A stretch of 64,000 nucleotides of DNA from Palsa-504 sp963808615 (GTDB lineage Bacteria > Actinomycetota > Actinomycetes > Streptosporangiales > Streptosporangiaceae), in contig CAWEGV010000007.1 of NCBI GenBank assembly GCA_963808615.1, forward strand, positions 12,708 to 76,707, written 5' to 3'. Numbering within the stretch: position 1 is the first letter of the stretch; every line of letters begins with the position of its first letter. The notes under the pieces are model-generated. The model was not told where the DNA came from, ran no database searches, and saw nothing but the letters and a program-made list of their open reading frames with translations. Positions 25,243 to 33,462 of the stretch are shown here, one piece after another. The position numbers were made by a program, and so were the translations under genes.

Positions 25243-25496
25243 TGAAGCGGACGAACATCTACCTCGCTGAGGGCCAGGCTGCGGCGCTTGACCGGGTCGC
25301 GCAGGCCGAAGGTGTTTCCCGGGCTGAGGTAATCCGCGAGTTGATCGACCGGGCGGTTGGCGGGCATCCCGGCGCGGATCTCGCCGCCGATCTCGCCGCC
25401 ATCGACGCGTCCTTCGGGATCCTGGCCGGGGAGGAAGCGTTCGTCCGCGGGCGAGACGAGCGCATGGATTACCTGGACCGGCTGGCCGACGCGTGA
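25242..25496 (+). CDS. Ribbon-helix-helix antitoxin (VapB-like)
   Basis: 84 aa. The N-terminal RHH fold is KRTNIYLAEGQAAALDRVA followed by GVSRAEVIRELIDRAV. The C-terminal part (DLAAIDASFGILAGEEAFV) is probably the toxin-binding tail. It forms a unit with the PIN-domain gene, whose GTG overlaps its TGA. It should bind the direct repeats over its own promoter. Confidence 0.9.
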   Translation: MKRTNIYLAEGQAAALDRVAQAEGVSRAEVIRELIDRAVGGHPGADLAADLAAIDASFGILAGEEAFVRGRDERMDYLDRLADA

Positions 25497-25870
25497 TCTT
25501 GGTCGACAGCGATGTGCTGATCGAGCACCTGCGCGGAAACGCGGCCGCGCGGGAGTGGCTCGTGACCGCCCGGCAGTCGTCCGGGCCGCTTGCCATCAGT
25601 GTGGTGAGCTTGACCGAGGTCGCCGGGGGCATGCGGGCACCGGAGCGCCGTGAGGTGATGCGCCTTCTCGGCAGCATGTATCGGTTCGAAGTCAGCGAAC
25701 AGGTGGCGTGGCGAGCGGCAACACTCATGCGCGAGTACCGGCGATCCCATTCCGGGATTGCCCTCGGTGACTACCTGCTCGCCGCAACCGCGCTCACCGA
25801 GGGACTCGAGCTTGCCACACTGAACCTCCGCCACTTCCCCATGTTTCCTGGACTGGCACGCCCCTTCTGA
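25493..25870 (+). CDS. PIN-domain ribonuclease toxin (VapC-like)
   Basis: 125 aa from GTG. The PIN acidic residues are visible: Asp in MILVDSDVLIEHLRG (residues 5 and 7), Glu in VVSLTEVAGGM (about 43) and Asp in GIALGDYLLAATAL (about 94). The end, LATLNLRHFPMFPGL, is typical of VapC. It cleaves RNA, probably tRNA, when freed from its antitoxin. Overlap of the start with the antitoxin stop indicates coupled translation. Confidence 0.92.
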   Translation: MILVDSDVLIEHLRGNAAAREWLVTARQSSGPLAISVVSLTEVAGGMRAPERREVMRLLGSMYRFEVSEQVAWRAATLMREYRRSHSGIALGDYLLAATALTEGLELATLNLRHFPMFPGLARPF

Positions 25871-25899
25871 GCCAGGAGGTTGAGGTCCGGCCGGACCGG

Positions 25900-26727
25900 T
25901 CAGGCGGTGATCTGGAGGGTTCCCGAGGCGGTCTGGCGGCCGTGCAGGTCGCGGGCGGCGGTGGTTATCGAACCCGCCGCGGTCGCGGCCTTGACCACCA
26001 GGCCCTGGAAGTCGAACAGGGGCGAGGTGAGCCGGTACTCGAACGACGGGCGGGCGCCGTAGCCGCGGGCGCGGGCGGCCTCGGCCATGGCCAGGGCCTG
26101 CAGGGGCCCGTGGGTGAGCAGCCCGGGGTAGCCCTCGACGTCACGCGCGTACTCCCGGTCGTAGTGGATGCGGTGGCCGTTGTAGGTGAGCGCCGAGAAC
26201 CGGAACAGCACCGTGGGCGAGGTGTCGATGGCCCACTCGTCCGCGGCGGCGGGGATCACCGGGTTCGCCCCGGGCGGGTTTTCCGGGCGGCCGGACGTCG
26301 AGCCGGCTTCGCGGTAGACGATGTCCTGCTGCTCGTCGATCACCAGCTGGCCGTGCTGGAGCACCTGATGTTCCACCACCACGAAGGTCAGCGGCCCGGA
26401 CCGGCCCTGCTTGTGCTGGACCGACAGCACCCTGGACCGTTTGGCCGCGATATCGCCGCAGCGAAGCGGGGCGTGCATCCGGACGCGGCCGCCGGCCCAC
26501 ATGCGGCGGTAGCCGGGTCCCGGCGGGACGGGGATCGTGCCGCGGACGGGATGCCCGTCCGGGCCGAGATCGGCCTGCCGGGGCCGGTCGAGCAGGTACA
26601 TCCAGTGCCACAGCAGCGGCAGGGCCTCGCCGCCTCCGAGGTCCGGCACCGGTACGTCCAGGAGCCCGCCGAGCGCCTCCGCGGGCCCGGGCAGCATCAT
26701 CTCCCTCCGCTCGGCGACCTCGGGCAT
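25900..26727 (-). CDS. meh: HTD2-type MaoC/FAS1-like hydratase, probable mesaconyl-C4-CoA (3-methylfumaryl-CoA) hydratase
   Basis: 275 aa from the ATG at 26727 (ggggaggag before it). The N-terminal hotdog carries LPLLWHWMYLLDRPRQADLG and RRMWAGGRVRMHAPLRCGD. The C-terminal hotdog carries FRFSALTYNGHRIHYDREYA and GLLTHGPLQALAMAE, the hydratase-2 motif. This double-hotdog layout is that of HTD2 and of the mesaconyl-C4-CoA hydratase of Chloroflexus. The reaction would be hydration of mesaconyl-C4-CoA to citramalyl-CoA. It is divergent from a 2-methylfumaryl-CoA isomerase homologue, which makes that role more likely than a fatty-acid role. The specific substrate remains inferred. Confidence 0.7.
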   Translation of the reverse strand: MPEVAERREMMLPGPAEALGGLLDVPVPDLGGGEALPLLWHWMYLLDRPRQADLGPDGHPVRGTIPVPPGPGYRRMWAGGRVRMHAPLRCGDIAAKRSRVLSVQHKQGRSGPLTFVVVEHQVLQHGQLVIDEQQDIVYREAGSTSGRPENPPGANPVIPAAADEWAIDTSPTVLFRFSALTYNGHRIHYDREYARDVEGYPGLLTHGPLQALAMAEAARARGYGARPSFEYRLTSPLFDFQGLVVKAATAAGSITTAARDLHGRQTASGTLQITA

Positions 26728-26909
26728 GCGGTCTCCTCCCCGTCTCATTAGACCGGCCGAATCGTAGGATGCTCCGGCAGGCGCTTACAGCGCAAGGTGC
26801 CTGGAAGATGAGGTATGTCGATGTCGTTCCTGCGGCTGCACGAGGCAGTGCCGTTCTGCTGTACCCGCGTCTACCTGCCGATGGAGGTCGGCCGCGGGCC
26901 GGGGTCCCG

Positions 26910-28109
26910 GTGAACGCCATCGCGCCGCTGGACGGGCTGACGGTCCTGGAGGTGTCCAGCTTCGTCGCGGCTCCGCTGGGCGGGCTGACCCTGGCCCAGC
27001 TGGGCGCGGACGTGATCAGGATCGACCCGGTGGGCGGCGCCGCGGACCAGGGCCGCTGGCCCCTCGCGCCGTCGGGCACCAGCTTGTACTGGACCGGCCT
27101 GAACAAGGGCAAGCGGTCGGTCACCCTGAACTTCCGCGACACCGAGGGGCGGCGGCTGCTCGGCGAGCTGCTGGCCGCCTCGGGACCCGGCGGCGGGATC
27201 GTGCTGACCAACGCCGCCCAGCGGTGGCTAGGCCATTCCGAGCTGGCCGGGATCCGCCCGGACCTGATCCACCTGCAGATCCAGGGTTACCGCGATGGCC
27301 GGGCCGCGGTGGACTACACGGTCAACGCCGAGACGGGATTCCCGCTCATCACCGGCCCGGAGGGATGGGACGGGCCGGTGAACCACGTGCTGCCCGCCTG
27401 GGACGTGGCGTGCGGGCTGTACGCCGCGATCGGGCTGCTGGCCGCGGAGCGGCGCCGGCAGCGCACCGGGGCCGGCAGCGCGATCACGCTGGCGCTGGCC
27501 GACGTGGCCACGGCCGTGGCCGGGCACCTGGGGTTCCTGGCCGAGGCCCAGGTCACCGGGGCCGGCCGGCCGCGAATCGGGAACCACCTGTACGGCGGGC
27601 TGGCCCGGGACTTCCGGACGGCCGACGGCGAACCGATCATGGTGGTGGCGCTGACCGGCCGGCACTTCGCCGACCTGGCCGCCGTGACCGGCCTGACCGC
27701 GACGTTCGCCGAGCTGGAGCGGCTGCTGGGCGCGGACTTCGGCGCGGACGGCGACCGGTACCGGCACCGCGAGGTGATCACCGCCCTGGTCGAGCCGTGG
27801 TTCGCCGGCCGCACGCTGGCCGAGGTCGAGCGGGACCTGGCGGGCACGTCGGTGCTGTGGTCGCGGTACCGCAGCTTCACCGACCTGGTGAGCTCCGGCA
27901 CGCTGGCGGGGAACCCGCTGCTGCAGGAGATCGCCCAGCCCGGGGTCGGGCCGCTGCTGGCCCCCGGCTCGCCGCTGGCCATGGACGGGACCACCGGAGC
28001 GCGCCCGGCCCCCGGGCTCGGCGCGGACACGGCCGCGGTGCTGGCCGGGATGGTGGGCCTGTCCGACGGGGACATCCGGGCGCTGACCGAGCGCGGGATC
28101 ATCGGCTGA
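26910..28109 (+). CDS. mct: Class III CoA-transferase-family protein, probable 2-methylfumaryl-CoA isomerase (mesaconyl-CoA C1-C4 CoA transferase)
   Basis: 399 aa from a GTG at 26910; in-frame ATGs further up lack support. From memory of the Chloroflexus Mct sequence, distinctive stretches match closely: SSFVAAPLGGLTLAQLGADV, LYWTGLNKGKRSVTLNF, VDYTVNAETGFPLITGP, VNHVLPAWDVACGLYAAIGL and NHLYGGLARDFRTADG. Mct moves CoA within mesaconyl-CoA from C1 to C4. The catalytic Asp is in LPAWDV (about residue 167) or DYTVN. Its product is the substrate of the hydratase encoded on the other strand. It precedes an acyl-CoA dehydrogenase by 21 bp. Confidence 0.75.
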   Translation: MNAIAPLDGLTVLEVSSFVAAPLGGLTLAQLGADVIRIDPVGGAADQGRWPLAPSGTSLYWTGLNKGKRSVTLNFRDTEGRRLLGELLAASGPGGGIVLTNAAQRWLGHSELAGIRPDLIHLQIQGYRDGRAAVDYTVNAETGFPLITGPEGWDGPVNHVLPAWDVACGLYAAIGLLAAERRRQRTGAGSAITLALADVATAVAGHLGFLAEAQVTGAGRPRIGNHLYGGLARDFRTADGEPIMVVALTGRHFADLAAVTGLTATFAELERLLGADFGADGDRYRHREVITALVEPWFAGRTLAEVERDLAGTSVLWSRYRSFTDLVSSGTLAGNPLLQEIAQPGVGPLLAPGSPLAMDGTTGARPAPGLGADTAAVLAGMVGLSDGDIRALTERGIIG

Positions 28110-28130
28110 CGGTAATCAGGAGGGAAAACA

Positions 28131-29324
28131 ATGCCTCGCTTGACCGAAACCGAGGGCCTGACCGAGCTGCAGCGTGACATCCTCCGCGCGGTCCATGACT
28201 TCGTGGAGGCCGAGATCATCCCGGTGGCCACCGAGCTGGACCGTACCGACACCTACCCGGAGCAGATCGTGGCCGGGCTGCGGGAGCTGGGGGTGTTCGG
28301 GCTGACCATCGGCGAGGAGTACGGCGGGCTCGGCGAGTCCCTGCTGACGTACGCGCTGGTGGCGGAGGAGATCGCCCGGGGCTGGATGAGCATCTCCGGG
28401 ATCATCAACACGCACTTCATCGTGGCGTACCTGATCAGCAGGCACGGTACCGCCGAGCAGAAGGCCAGCTTCCTGCCCGCGATGGCCACGGGCGAGATCC
28501 GGGGCGCCTTCTCCATGTCCGAGCCCGGCCTCGGGTCCGACGTGGCCGCGATCCGGACCACGGCCCGGCCCGACGGCGAGGACTACGTCATCAGCGGGCA
28601 GAAGATGTGGCTGACCAACGGCGGGTCCGCCAACCTGGTGGCGCTGCTGGCCCGGACGCCGGAGGGCGCCGAGCGGGCCCACCAGAACCTGACCGCCTTC
28701 CTGATCGAGAAGGAAAGCGGGTTCGGGCAGACCCGGCCCGGGCTCACGATCCCGGGCAAGATCGCCAAGATGGGCTACAAGGGCGTCGACACGACCGAGC
28801 TGATCCTGGACGGCTGCCGGGTGCCCGCGGACCGGGTCCTGGGCGAGCTTCCTGGCCAGGGCTTCTACCAGATGATGGACGGGATCGAGGTGGGGCGGGT
28901 CAACGTGGCCGCCCGCGCGTGCGGGGTGGGACAGCGGGCCTTCGAGCTGGCCATCCGGTATGCGCAGCAGCGGCAGGCGTTCGGCAAGCCCATCGCCCGG
29001 CACCAGGCCATCGAGTTCAAGCTGGCCGAGATGGGCACCAAGGTGGTGGCCGCCCACCAGATGATGGTCATGGCGGCGCGGCGCAAGGACTCCGGTGAGC
29101 AGAGCGACCTGGAGGCCGGCATGGCCAAGTACCTGGCCAGCGAGTTCAGCAAGGAGGTCGTCGAGGACGCGCTGCGCATCCACGGCGGCTACGGCTACTC
29201 CCAGGAATACGAGATCGAGCGGCTCTACCGCGACGCCCCGATGCTGCTCATCGGCGAGGGCACGGCCGAGATCCAGAAGATGATCATCGGCCGCCGCCTG
29301 CTCGACCGGTTCGCGATCGCGTGA
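28131..29324 (+). CDS. Acyl-CoA dehydrogenase
   Basis: 397 aa, normal length. Family marks: AFSMSEPGLGSDVAAIRTTA (FAD/substrate loop), MWLTNGGSANLVALLA, GYKGVDTTELILDGCRVPAD and ALRIHGGYGYSQEYEIERLY. The catalytic Glu is in LIGEGTAEIQKMIIGR (about residue 375), the position used by short-chain and glutaryl/butyryl types. It oxidises an acyl-CoA to the enoyl-CoA and passes electrons to EtfAB, encoded 1.1 kb downstream. A ggaggg ribosome site precedes the ATG. It is probably cotranscribed with the upstream CoA-transferase-like gene. Confidence 0.93.
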   Translation: MPRLTETEGLTELQRDILRAVHDFVEAEIIPVATELDRTDTYPEQIVAGLRELGVFGLTIGEEYGGLGESLLTYALVAEEIARGWMSISGIINTHFIVAYLISRHGTAEQKASFLPAMATGEIRGAFSMSEPGLGSDVAAIRTTARPDGEDYVISGQKMWLTNGGSANLVALLARTPEGAERAHQNLTAFLIEKESGFGQTRPGLTIPGKIAKMGYKGVDTTELILDGCRVPADRVLGELPGQGFYQMMDGIEVGRVNVAARACGVGQRAFELAIRYAQQRQAFGKPIARHQAIEFKLAEMGTKVVAAHQMMVMAARRKDSGEQSDLEAGMAKYLASEFSKEVVEDALRIHGGYGYSQEYEIERLYRDAPMLLIGEGTAEIQKMIIGRRLLDRFAIA

Positions 29325-29374
29325 GCAAAGCGCGGGTACCGGGTCGGGCTGAGCTAACCTCGGGCCTCGAGGGG

Positions 29375-29414
29375 CTGACCAGAAATCTGACCAATGTAAT
29401 CTATAATTCTGACT
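29375..29414 (+). promoter_or_regulatory. Promoter with CTGACC repeats for the Phd/RelE module
   Basis: ctgacc occurs at 29375-29380 and 29387-29392, and ctgact at 29409-29414. TATAAT (29402-29407) is exactly 7 bases before the ATG at 29415, the same arrangement as at the RHH/PIN module. The message is probably leaderless and autoregulated. Confidence 0.6.
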
Positions 29415-29714
29415 ATGACCATCGCCGCGACGCCCGTGCCGCTATCCGAAGCCAAGGCGCGCCTGTCCGAATTGGCCAGGCGGGTACGCCAGCAGCACGA
29501 GCGGATCACCCTGACTCGCAATGGCGAACCCGAGGCCGTCCTGGTCTCCGTGGACGACCTCGAAGGCCTGGAGATGACCCTCGAGATCCTCGGTGACACC
29601 GACGCGGTCGCCCGGATCTCCGAAAGCCTGGCGGCACTCGGCCGGGGCGAATCCGGCGCCGACCTAGCCACCGTCCGGCAGGACCTGGCCAGGCGCCGGG
29701 CCACCGGCGGGTGA
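29415..29714 (+). CDS. Phd/YefM-family antitoxin
   Basis: 99 aa. The opening VPLSEAKARLSELARRVRQQ with ITLTRNGEPEAVLVSVDDLE is the standard Phd/YefM DNA-binding half. The C-terminal part (LGRGESGADLATVRQDLARR) is the toxin-neutralising tail. The gene overlaps the RelE-type toxin start by 4 bases. Confidence 0.92.
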   Translation: MTIAATPVPLSEAKARLSELARRVRQQHERITLTRNGEPEAVLVSVDDLEGLEMTLEILGDTDAVARISESLAALGRGESGADLATVRQDLARRRATGG

Positions 29715-30001
29715 GCAACGAGCAAGAGCAGCGGTACCAGATCCGGTTCCAGCCAGCCGCCCGGCGGGCCATCGCCCAGCGGCTCCCGGAAGCGGTCGCC
29801 GCCGCCGTGCTGGAATTCTGCGAGGCCAGCCTCGCGGTCCACCCGCACCGGGTCGGCAGACCGCTGTTCGGCCCTCTGGCAGGCTGTCACGGGGCCCGCC
29901 GCGGGACTTACCGGATTGCCTACCGGATCGAAGAGAACACCCATACGGTCCACGTCCTCGACATCGACCACCGTGCCGAGATCTACCGTCCGCACGCCTG
30001 A
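29711..30001 (+). CDS. RelE/ParE-superfamily toxin
   Basis: 96 aa from GTG. The RelE pattern is RFQPAARRAIAQRLPEAVAA, EFCEASLAVHPHRVGRPLFG, GCHGARRGTYRIAYRIEENT and HVLDIDHRAEIYRPHA. The positively charged RRGTYRIAYRI strand and terminal HRAEIYR match mRNA-interferase members. It is the partner of the Phd-type antitoxin. A third, broken copy of the same toxin type lies at 39055-39313. Confidence 0.92.
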   Translation: MSNEQEQRYQIRFQPAARRAIAQRLPEAVAAAVLEFCEASLAVHPHRVGRPLFGPLAGCHGARRGTYRIAYRIEENTHTVHVLDIDHRAEIYRPHA

Positions 30002-30032
30002 CGACCGCTGACTATGTCGGCCTTTACCGGAT

Positions 30033-30424
30033 CTACCGCTTCGATCCGGGAACCCAGGTTGAGGAGACGATGGAGGCGCCGCGCTCTTCGAGGATCTCGA
30101 TCAGGTGGTCGGCGCTGGCCAGGATGTGCTGCTCCATCAGCGTCCGCGCCTTGCGCGCGTCGCGCTGGCGCATGGCCGCCACGATCTGGGGGTGCTCGTC
30201 CCGGGTCGCGGCGACCTGGGCCTCGATCGAGGCATAGAAGCGGTTCGGCAGGTGGCTGACGACCGAGCCGAGCAGCAGGGCCAGCCGGTGGGAATCCGCG
30301 GCCAGGTTGATCTCCCGGTGGAAGGCGTGGCCGAAGTCGGCGAGCAGCGGGGGCGGCAGTACGACCTCGGGAGGCCGAGCACCGAGGTGGAGATGAAGTT
30401 GAGGACCATCTCCTGGCGGGCTGA
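30033..30424 (-). pseudogene. C-terminal FCD ligand-binding domain of a GntR-family regulator (fragment)
   Basis: A minus-strand frame ending at 30033 reads LLADFGHAFHREINLAADSH, LALLLGSVVSHLPNRFYASI, ATRDEHPQIVAAMRQRDARK and ARTLMEQHILASADHLIEIL. This is the all-helical FCD domain of GntR/FadR-type regulators with its metal-binding His residues. No winged-helix domain precedes it; upstream the frame meets the EtfA stop region at 30425. About 130 of the expected 230 codons remain. It may once have regulated the acyl-CoA genes around it. Confidence 0.68.
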
Positions 30425-31372
30425 TCAGGCTTTGCGCTTGGCGATCTCCTCGGTGAGCTGGGGGGCGACGGCGAACAGGTCGCCGACGACGCCGAAGTCG
30501 GCGATCTCGAAGATGGGCGCTTCGGCGTCCTTGTTGACGGCGATGACGGTCTTGGAGGTCTGCATGCCGGCCCGGTGCTGGATGGCACCGGAGATGCCCA
30601 GCGCGATGTACAGCTGCGGCGAGACGGTCTTGCCCGTCTGGCCGACCTGGAACTGCTGCGGGTAGTAGCCGGAGTCCACCGCGGCCCGGGACGCGCCCAC
30701 CGCGGCGCCCAGGGTGTCGGCCAGGCCCTCGACCACGGCGAACTGTTCGGCCGAGCCGACCCCGCGGCCGCCGGAGACGACCACCGAGGCCTCGGTCAGC
30801 TCCGGCCGTCCGCCGACGGTCACCGGCTCCCGGCCGGTCACCGTGGCACCGCGCCGGGCGGCGGCGGGCACCTCGACGGCCTGTTGCGCGCCCGCGCCCG
30901 CGGCAGGCTCGGCCTCGGCTGCGCCGGGCCGGACGGTGATGACCGGGTGGGCGGTGTTCGCCTTGGCTGCCACCGAGTAGGCCCCGCCGAACGCGCTGTG
31001 CGTGACCGACTCCGGCCCCACCGCCACCGCGTCGCTGAGCAGGCCCGACCCGGTGCGCACGGCCAGCCGGCCCGCGATCTCCTGGCCGTCGGCGGACATG
31101 CCGATCAGGACCGCGGCGGGCGACGCCGACTCCACCAGGCCGGCCAGCACGTCCACCTCGGGGGTCAGGAAGTCGGCGCGGTCGGTCTCGGCCAGGTAGA
31201 TCTTCTCCGCCCCGTACTGCTTCAGGGCATCGGCCATCCCGGCCGCCGTGCCCGGCGCCGCGACCACGACCGCGGCCGGCTCGCCCAGCGAGCGGGCGGC
31301 GGTCAGCAGCTCGTACGTGCTCTTCTTCACCTGGCCGTCGAGATGATCGACCAGAACCAGAACCTCAGCCAT
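30425..31372 (-). CDS. etfA: Electron transfer flavoprotein alpha subunit
   Basis: 315 aa. The C-terminal FAD domain is intact: VVSGGRGVGSAEQFAVVEGL, AVDSGYYPQQFQVGQTGKTV, YIALGISGAIQHRAGMQTSK and VIAVNKDAEAPIFEIADFGV. With EtfB it forms the soluble FAD protein that takes electrons from acyl-CoA dehydrogenases. It lies 15 bp after etfB, with gaggaggagg before the ATG. The operon order is acyl-CoA dehydrogenase, etfB, etfA. Confidence 0.96.
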   Translation of the reverse strand: MAEVLVLVDHLDGQVKKSTYELLTAARSLGEPAAVVVAAPGTAAGMADALKQYGAEKIYLAETDRADFLTPEVDVLAGLVESASPAAVLIGMSADGQEIAGRLAVRTGSGLLSDAVAVGPESVTHSAFGGAYSVAAKANTAHPVITVRPGAAEAEPAAGAGAQQAVEVPAAARRGATVTGREPVTVGGRPELTEASVVVSGGRGVGSAEQFAVVEGLADTLGAAVGASRAAVDSGYYPQQFQVGQTGKTVSPQLYIALGISGAIQHRAGMQTSKTVIAVNKDAEAPIFEIADFGVVGDLFAVAPQLTEEIAKRKA

Positions 31373-31387
31373 TTCCCGTCCTCCTCC

Positions 31388-32170
31388 TCAGATCAGCTTC
31401 TGGGCGACCAGGTAGGCGGCGATCTTCGAGCCGCCGTCGCCTTCGTCGGGCACCTTCTCGCCTGCGCTCTTGGGCGGTTTGGGCGTCACGGACGTGACCG
31501 TGCTGAGCGCGCTGGCCAGGCCCACCTCGCCGGGGTCGATCCCGGCGTCGGCGGCGCTCAGCTGGGTGACCGGCTTCTTCTTGGCGGCCATGATCCCCTT
31601 GAACGACGGGTACCTGGGCTCGTTGATCTTCTCGCTGACCGAGATCACCGCGGGCAGTTCGGCGGTCAGCACCACGGCGCCGCGGTCGGTCTCCCGGCGC
31701 ACCGTGACGCTGGTCCCGTCCACGGTGATCTCCCGGGCGTGCGTCAGCGCCGGCAGGTCCAGGACGTCGGCCACCATGGCCGGCACGGCCGACACGCGGC
31801 CGTCGGAGGCTCCGTTGCCGGCCAGGATCAGGTCGACGCCATCCACGGTCCTGATCGCCTGGGCCAGCGCGCGGGCGGTCTGCACCGCGCAGGAACCCGC
31901 CAGCGCGTCGTCGGACAGGTGCACGGCCCGGTCGGCGCCCATGGACAGCGCCTTGCGGATCGCGTCCGCCGCCGAGTCCGGGCCCATGCACAAGACGGTG
32001 ACTTCGCCACCGTGGCTCTCCGTGAGCTGCAGGGCAGCCTCCACGGTCCGTTCTGATATCTCGTCAATAACAGAGTCGGAAGCGGCGCGGTCCAGCAGCC
32101 CGTCCTCGGCCCTCAGCTTCCGTTCTGAATAGGTGTCAGGTACCTGCTTGATCAGGGCGACGATGTTCAT
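31388..32170 (-). CDS. etfB: Electron transfer flavoprotein beta subunit
   Basis: 260 aa. Family marks: MNIVALIKQVPDTYSERKL, EVTVLCMGPDSAADAIRKAL, DLILAGNGASDGRVSAVPAM (AMP-binding region) and the C-terminal KKKPVTQLS arm that contacts EtfA. It follows the acyl-CoA dehydrogenase by 12 bp (aaggagaccg before the ATG), so the two are cotranscribed. Confidence 0.96.
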   Translation of the reverse strand: MNIVALIKQVPDTYSERKLRAEDGLLDRAASDSVIDEISERTVEAALQLTESHGGEVTVLCMGPDSAADAIRKALSMGADRAVHLSDDALAGSCAVQTARALAQAIRTVDGVDLILAGNGASDGRVSAVPAMVADVLDLPALTHAREITVDGTSVTVRRETDRGAVVLTAELPAVISVSEKINEPRYPSFKGIMAAKKKPVTQLSAADAGIDPGEVGLASALSTVTSVTPKPPKSAGEKVPDEGDGGSKIAAYLVAQKLI

Positions 32171-32182
32171 CGGTCTCCTTCG

Positions 32183-33337
32183 TTAGGTCCGGTCCAGGCC
32201 GCCGCGCTTGACAAGCTGCGCGGCGATCACGTTGCGCTGGATCTCATTGGTGCCCTCGCCCACGATCATCAGGGGGGCGTCGCGGAAGTAGCGTTCGACG
32301 TCGTACTCAGTGGAATAGCCGTAGCCGCCGTGCACGCGGACGGCATCCAGCGCGACCTGCATGGCGATCTCGGAGGCGAACAGCTTGGCCATGCCGGCCT
32401 CCAGGTCGCAGCGCTGCCCGGAGTCGAACCGCTCGGCGGCGTGCAGGATCAGCTGCCGGGCCGCGGTGATCTTAGTGGCCGAGTCGGCCAGGTAGTTGCC
32501 GATCGACTGGTGCTTCCAGATCGGAACGCCGAAGGCCTCGCGTTCGGTGGCGTAGCGCAGCGCGTCGTCGAACGCGGCCCGGGCCACCCCCAGCGCGCGG
32601 GAGGCAACCTGGATCCGCCCGGTTTCCAGGCCCTTCATCATCTGCGCGAAGCCGTGGCCTTCGGCTCCGCCCAGCACCGCGCGGGCGGGCGCGCGGTAGT
32701 CCTCGAAGACCAGCTCGCAGGACTCCACGCCCTTGTAGCCCAGCTTGGGCAGGTCCCTGGAGACCGTCAGCCCCGGCCCGTGCTCAACGAGCAGGATCGA
32801 GACGCCCGTGTGCCGCGGCTTCGCGTCCGGGTCGGTCTTGCACAGCAGCGCGATCAGCGCCGAGCGGCGGGCGTTGCTGATCCAGGTCTTGGCCCCGTTG
32901 ACCACATAGGAATCCCCGTCGCGGCGGGCGGTGGTCGTCATGGCCTGCAGGTCCGAGCCGCCGCCCGGCTCGGTGAGCGCCATCGTGGCACGGATCTCGC
33001 CGGTGGCCATCTTGGGCAGGTACCGGTCCTGCTGCTCGGCGGTGCCGAACGCCAGCAGCAGCTTGGCCACGACCGTGTGCCCGCCCATCGCGCCGGCCAG
33101 GCTCATCCAGCCGCGGGACAGCTCGGCGGTCACCAGCGCGTAGCAGGACATCGACACCGGGGCGTCGCCCCAGGGCCCGGGAATGGCCAGCCCGTAGATG
33201 CCCATCTCCTTCATCTGCTCGATGAGCTTTTCCGGGTAGGTACTGGCGTGCTCCAGGTCCCGGACCACCGGCCGGACCTCGCGGTCAACCCAGTCCGCGA
33301 CGGCCTGGACCACGATCTGTTCCTCGTCACTCAGCAT
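32183..33337 (-). CDS. Acyl-CoA dehydrogenase
   Basis: 384 aa. Marks include MALTEPGGGSDLQAMTTTAR, WISNARRSALIALLCKTD, GYKGVESCELVFEDYRAPAR and AVRVHGGYGYSTEYDVERYF. The catalytic Glu is in VGEGTNEIQRNVIAAQL (about residue 361). It is a paralogue of the enzyme at 28131 and heads the operon with etfBA. It is divergent from the thiolase gene, with 125 bp between starts that should hold both promoters. Confidence 0.94.
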   Translation of the reverse strand: MLSDEEQIVVQAVADWVDREVRPVVRDLEHASTYPEKLIEQMKEMGIYGLAIPGPWGDAPVSMSCYALVTAELSRGWMSLAGAMGGHTVVAKLLLAFGTAEQQDRYLPKMATGEIRATMALTEPGGGSDLQAMTTTARRDGDSYVVNGAKTWISNARRSALIALLCKTDPDAKPRHTGVSILLVEHGPGLTVSRDLPKLGYKGVESCELVFEDYRAPARAVLGGAEGHGFAQMMKGLETGRIQVASRALGVARAAFDDALRYATEREAFGVPIWKHQSIGNYLADSATKITAARQLILHAAERFDSGQRCDLEAGMAKLFASEIAMQVALDAVRVHGGYGYSTEYDVERYFRDAPLMIVGEGTNEIQRNVIAAQLVKRGGLDRT

Positions 33338-33462
33338 GATGAGTTGACCTTCCCTTCCAAGCCCGCGGTAGTCCTCAGTCCTCGGTGAAGGCGGTCCGCG
33401 CAGCTTGAGGAGATCCGTAAGGCCGACTCGACACAGTATTCGCCGTCAGGGAGGCTGTATAT

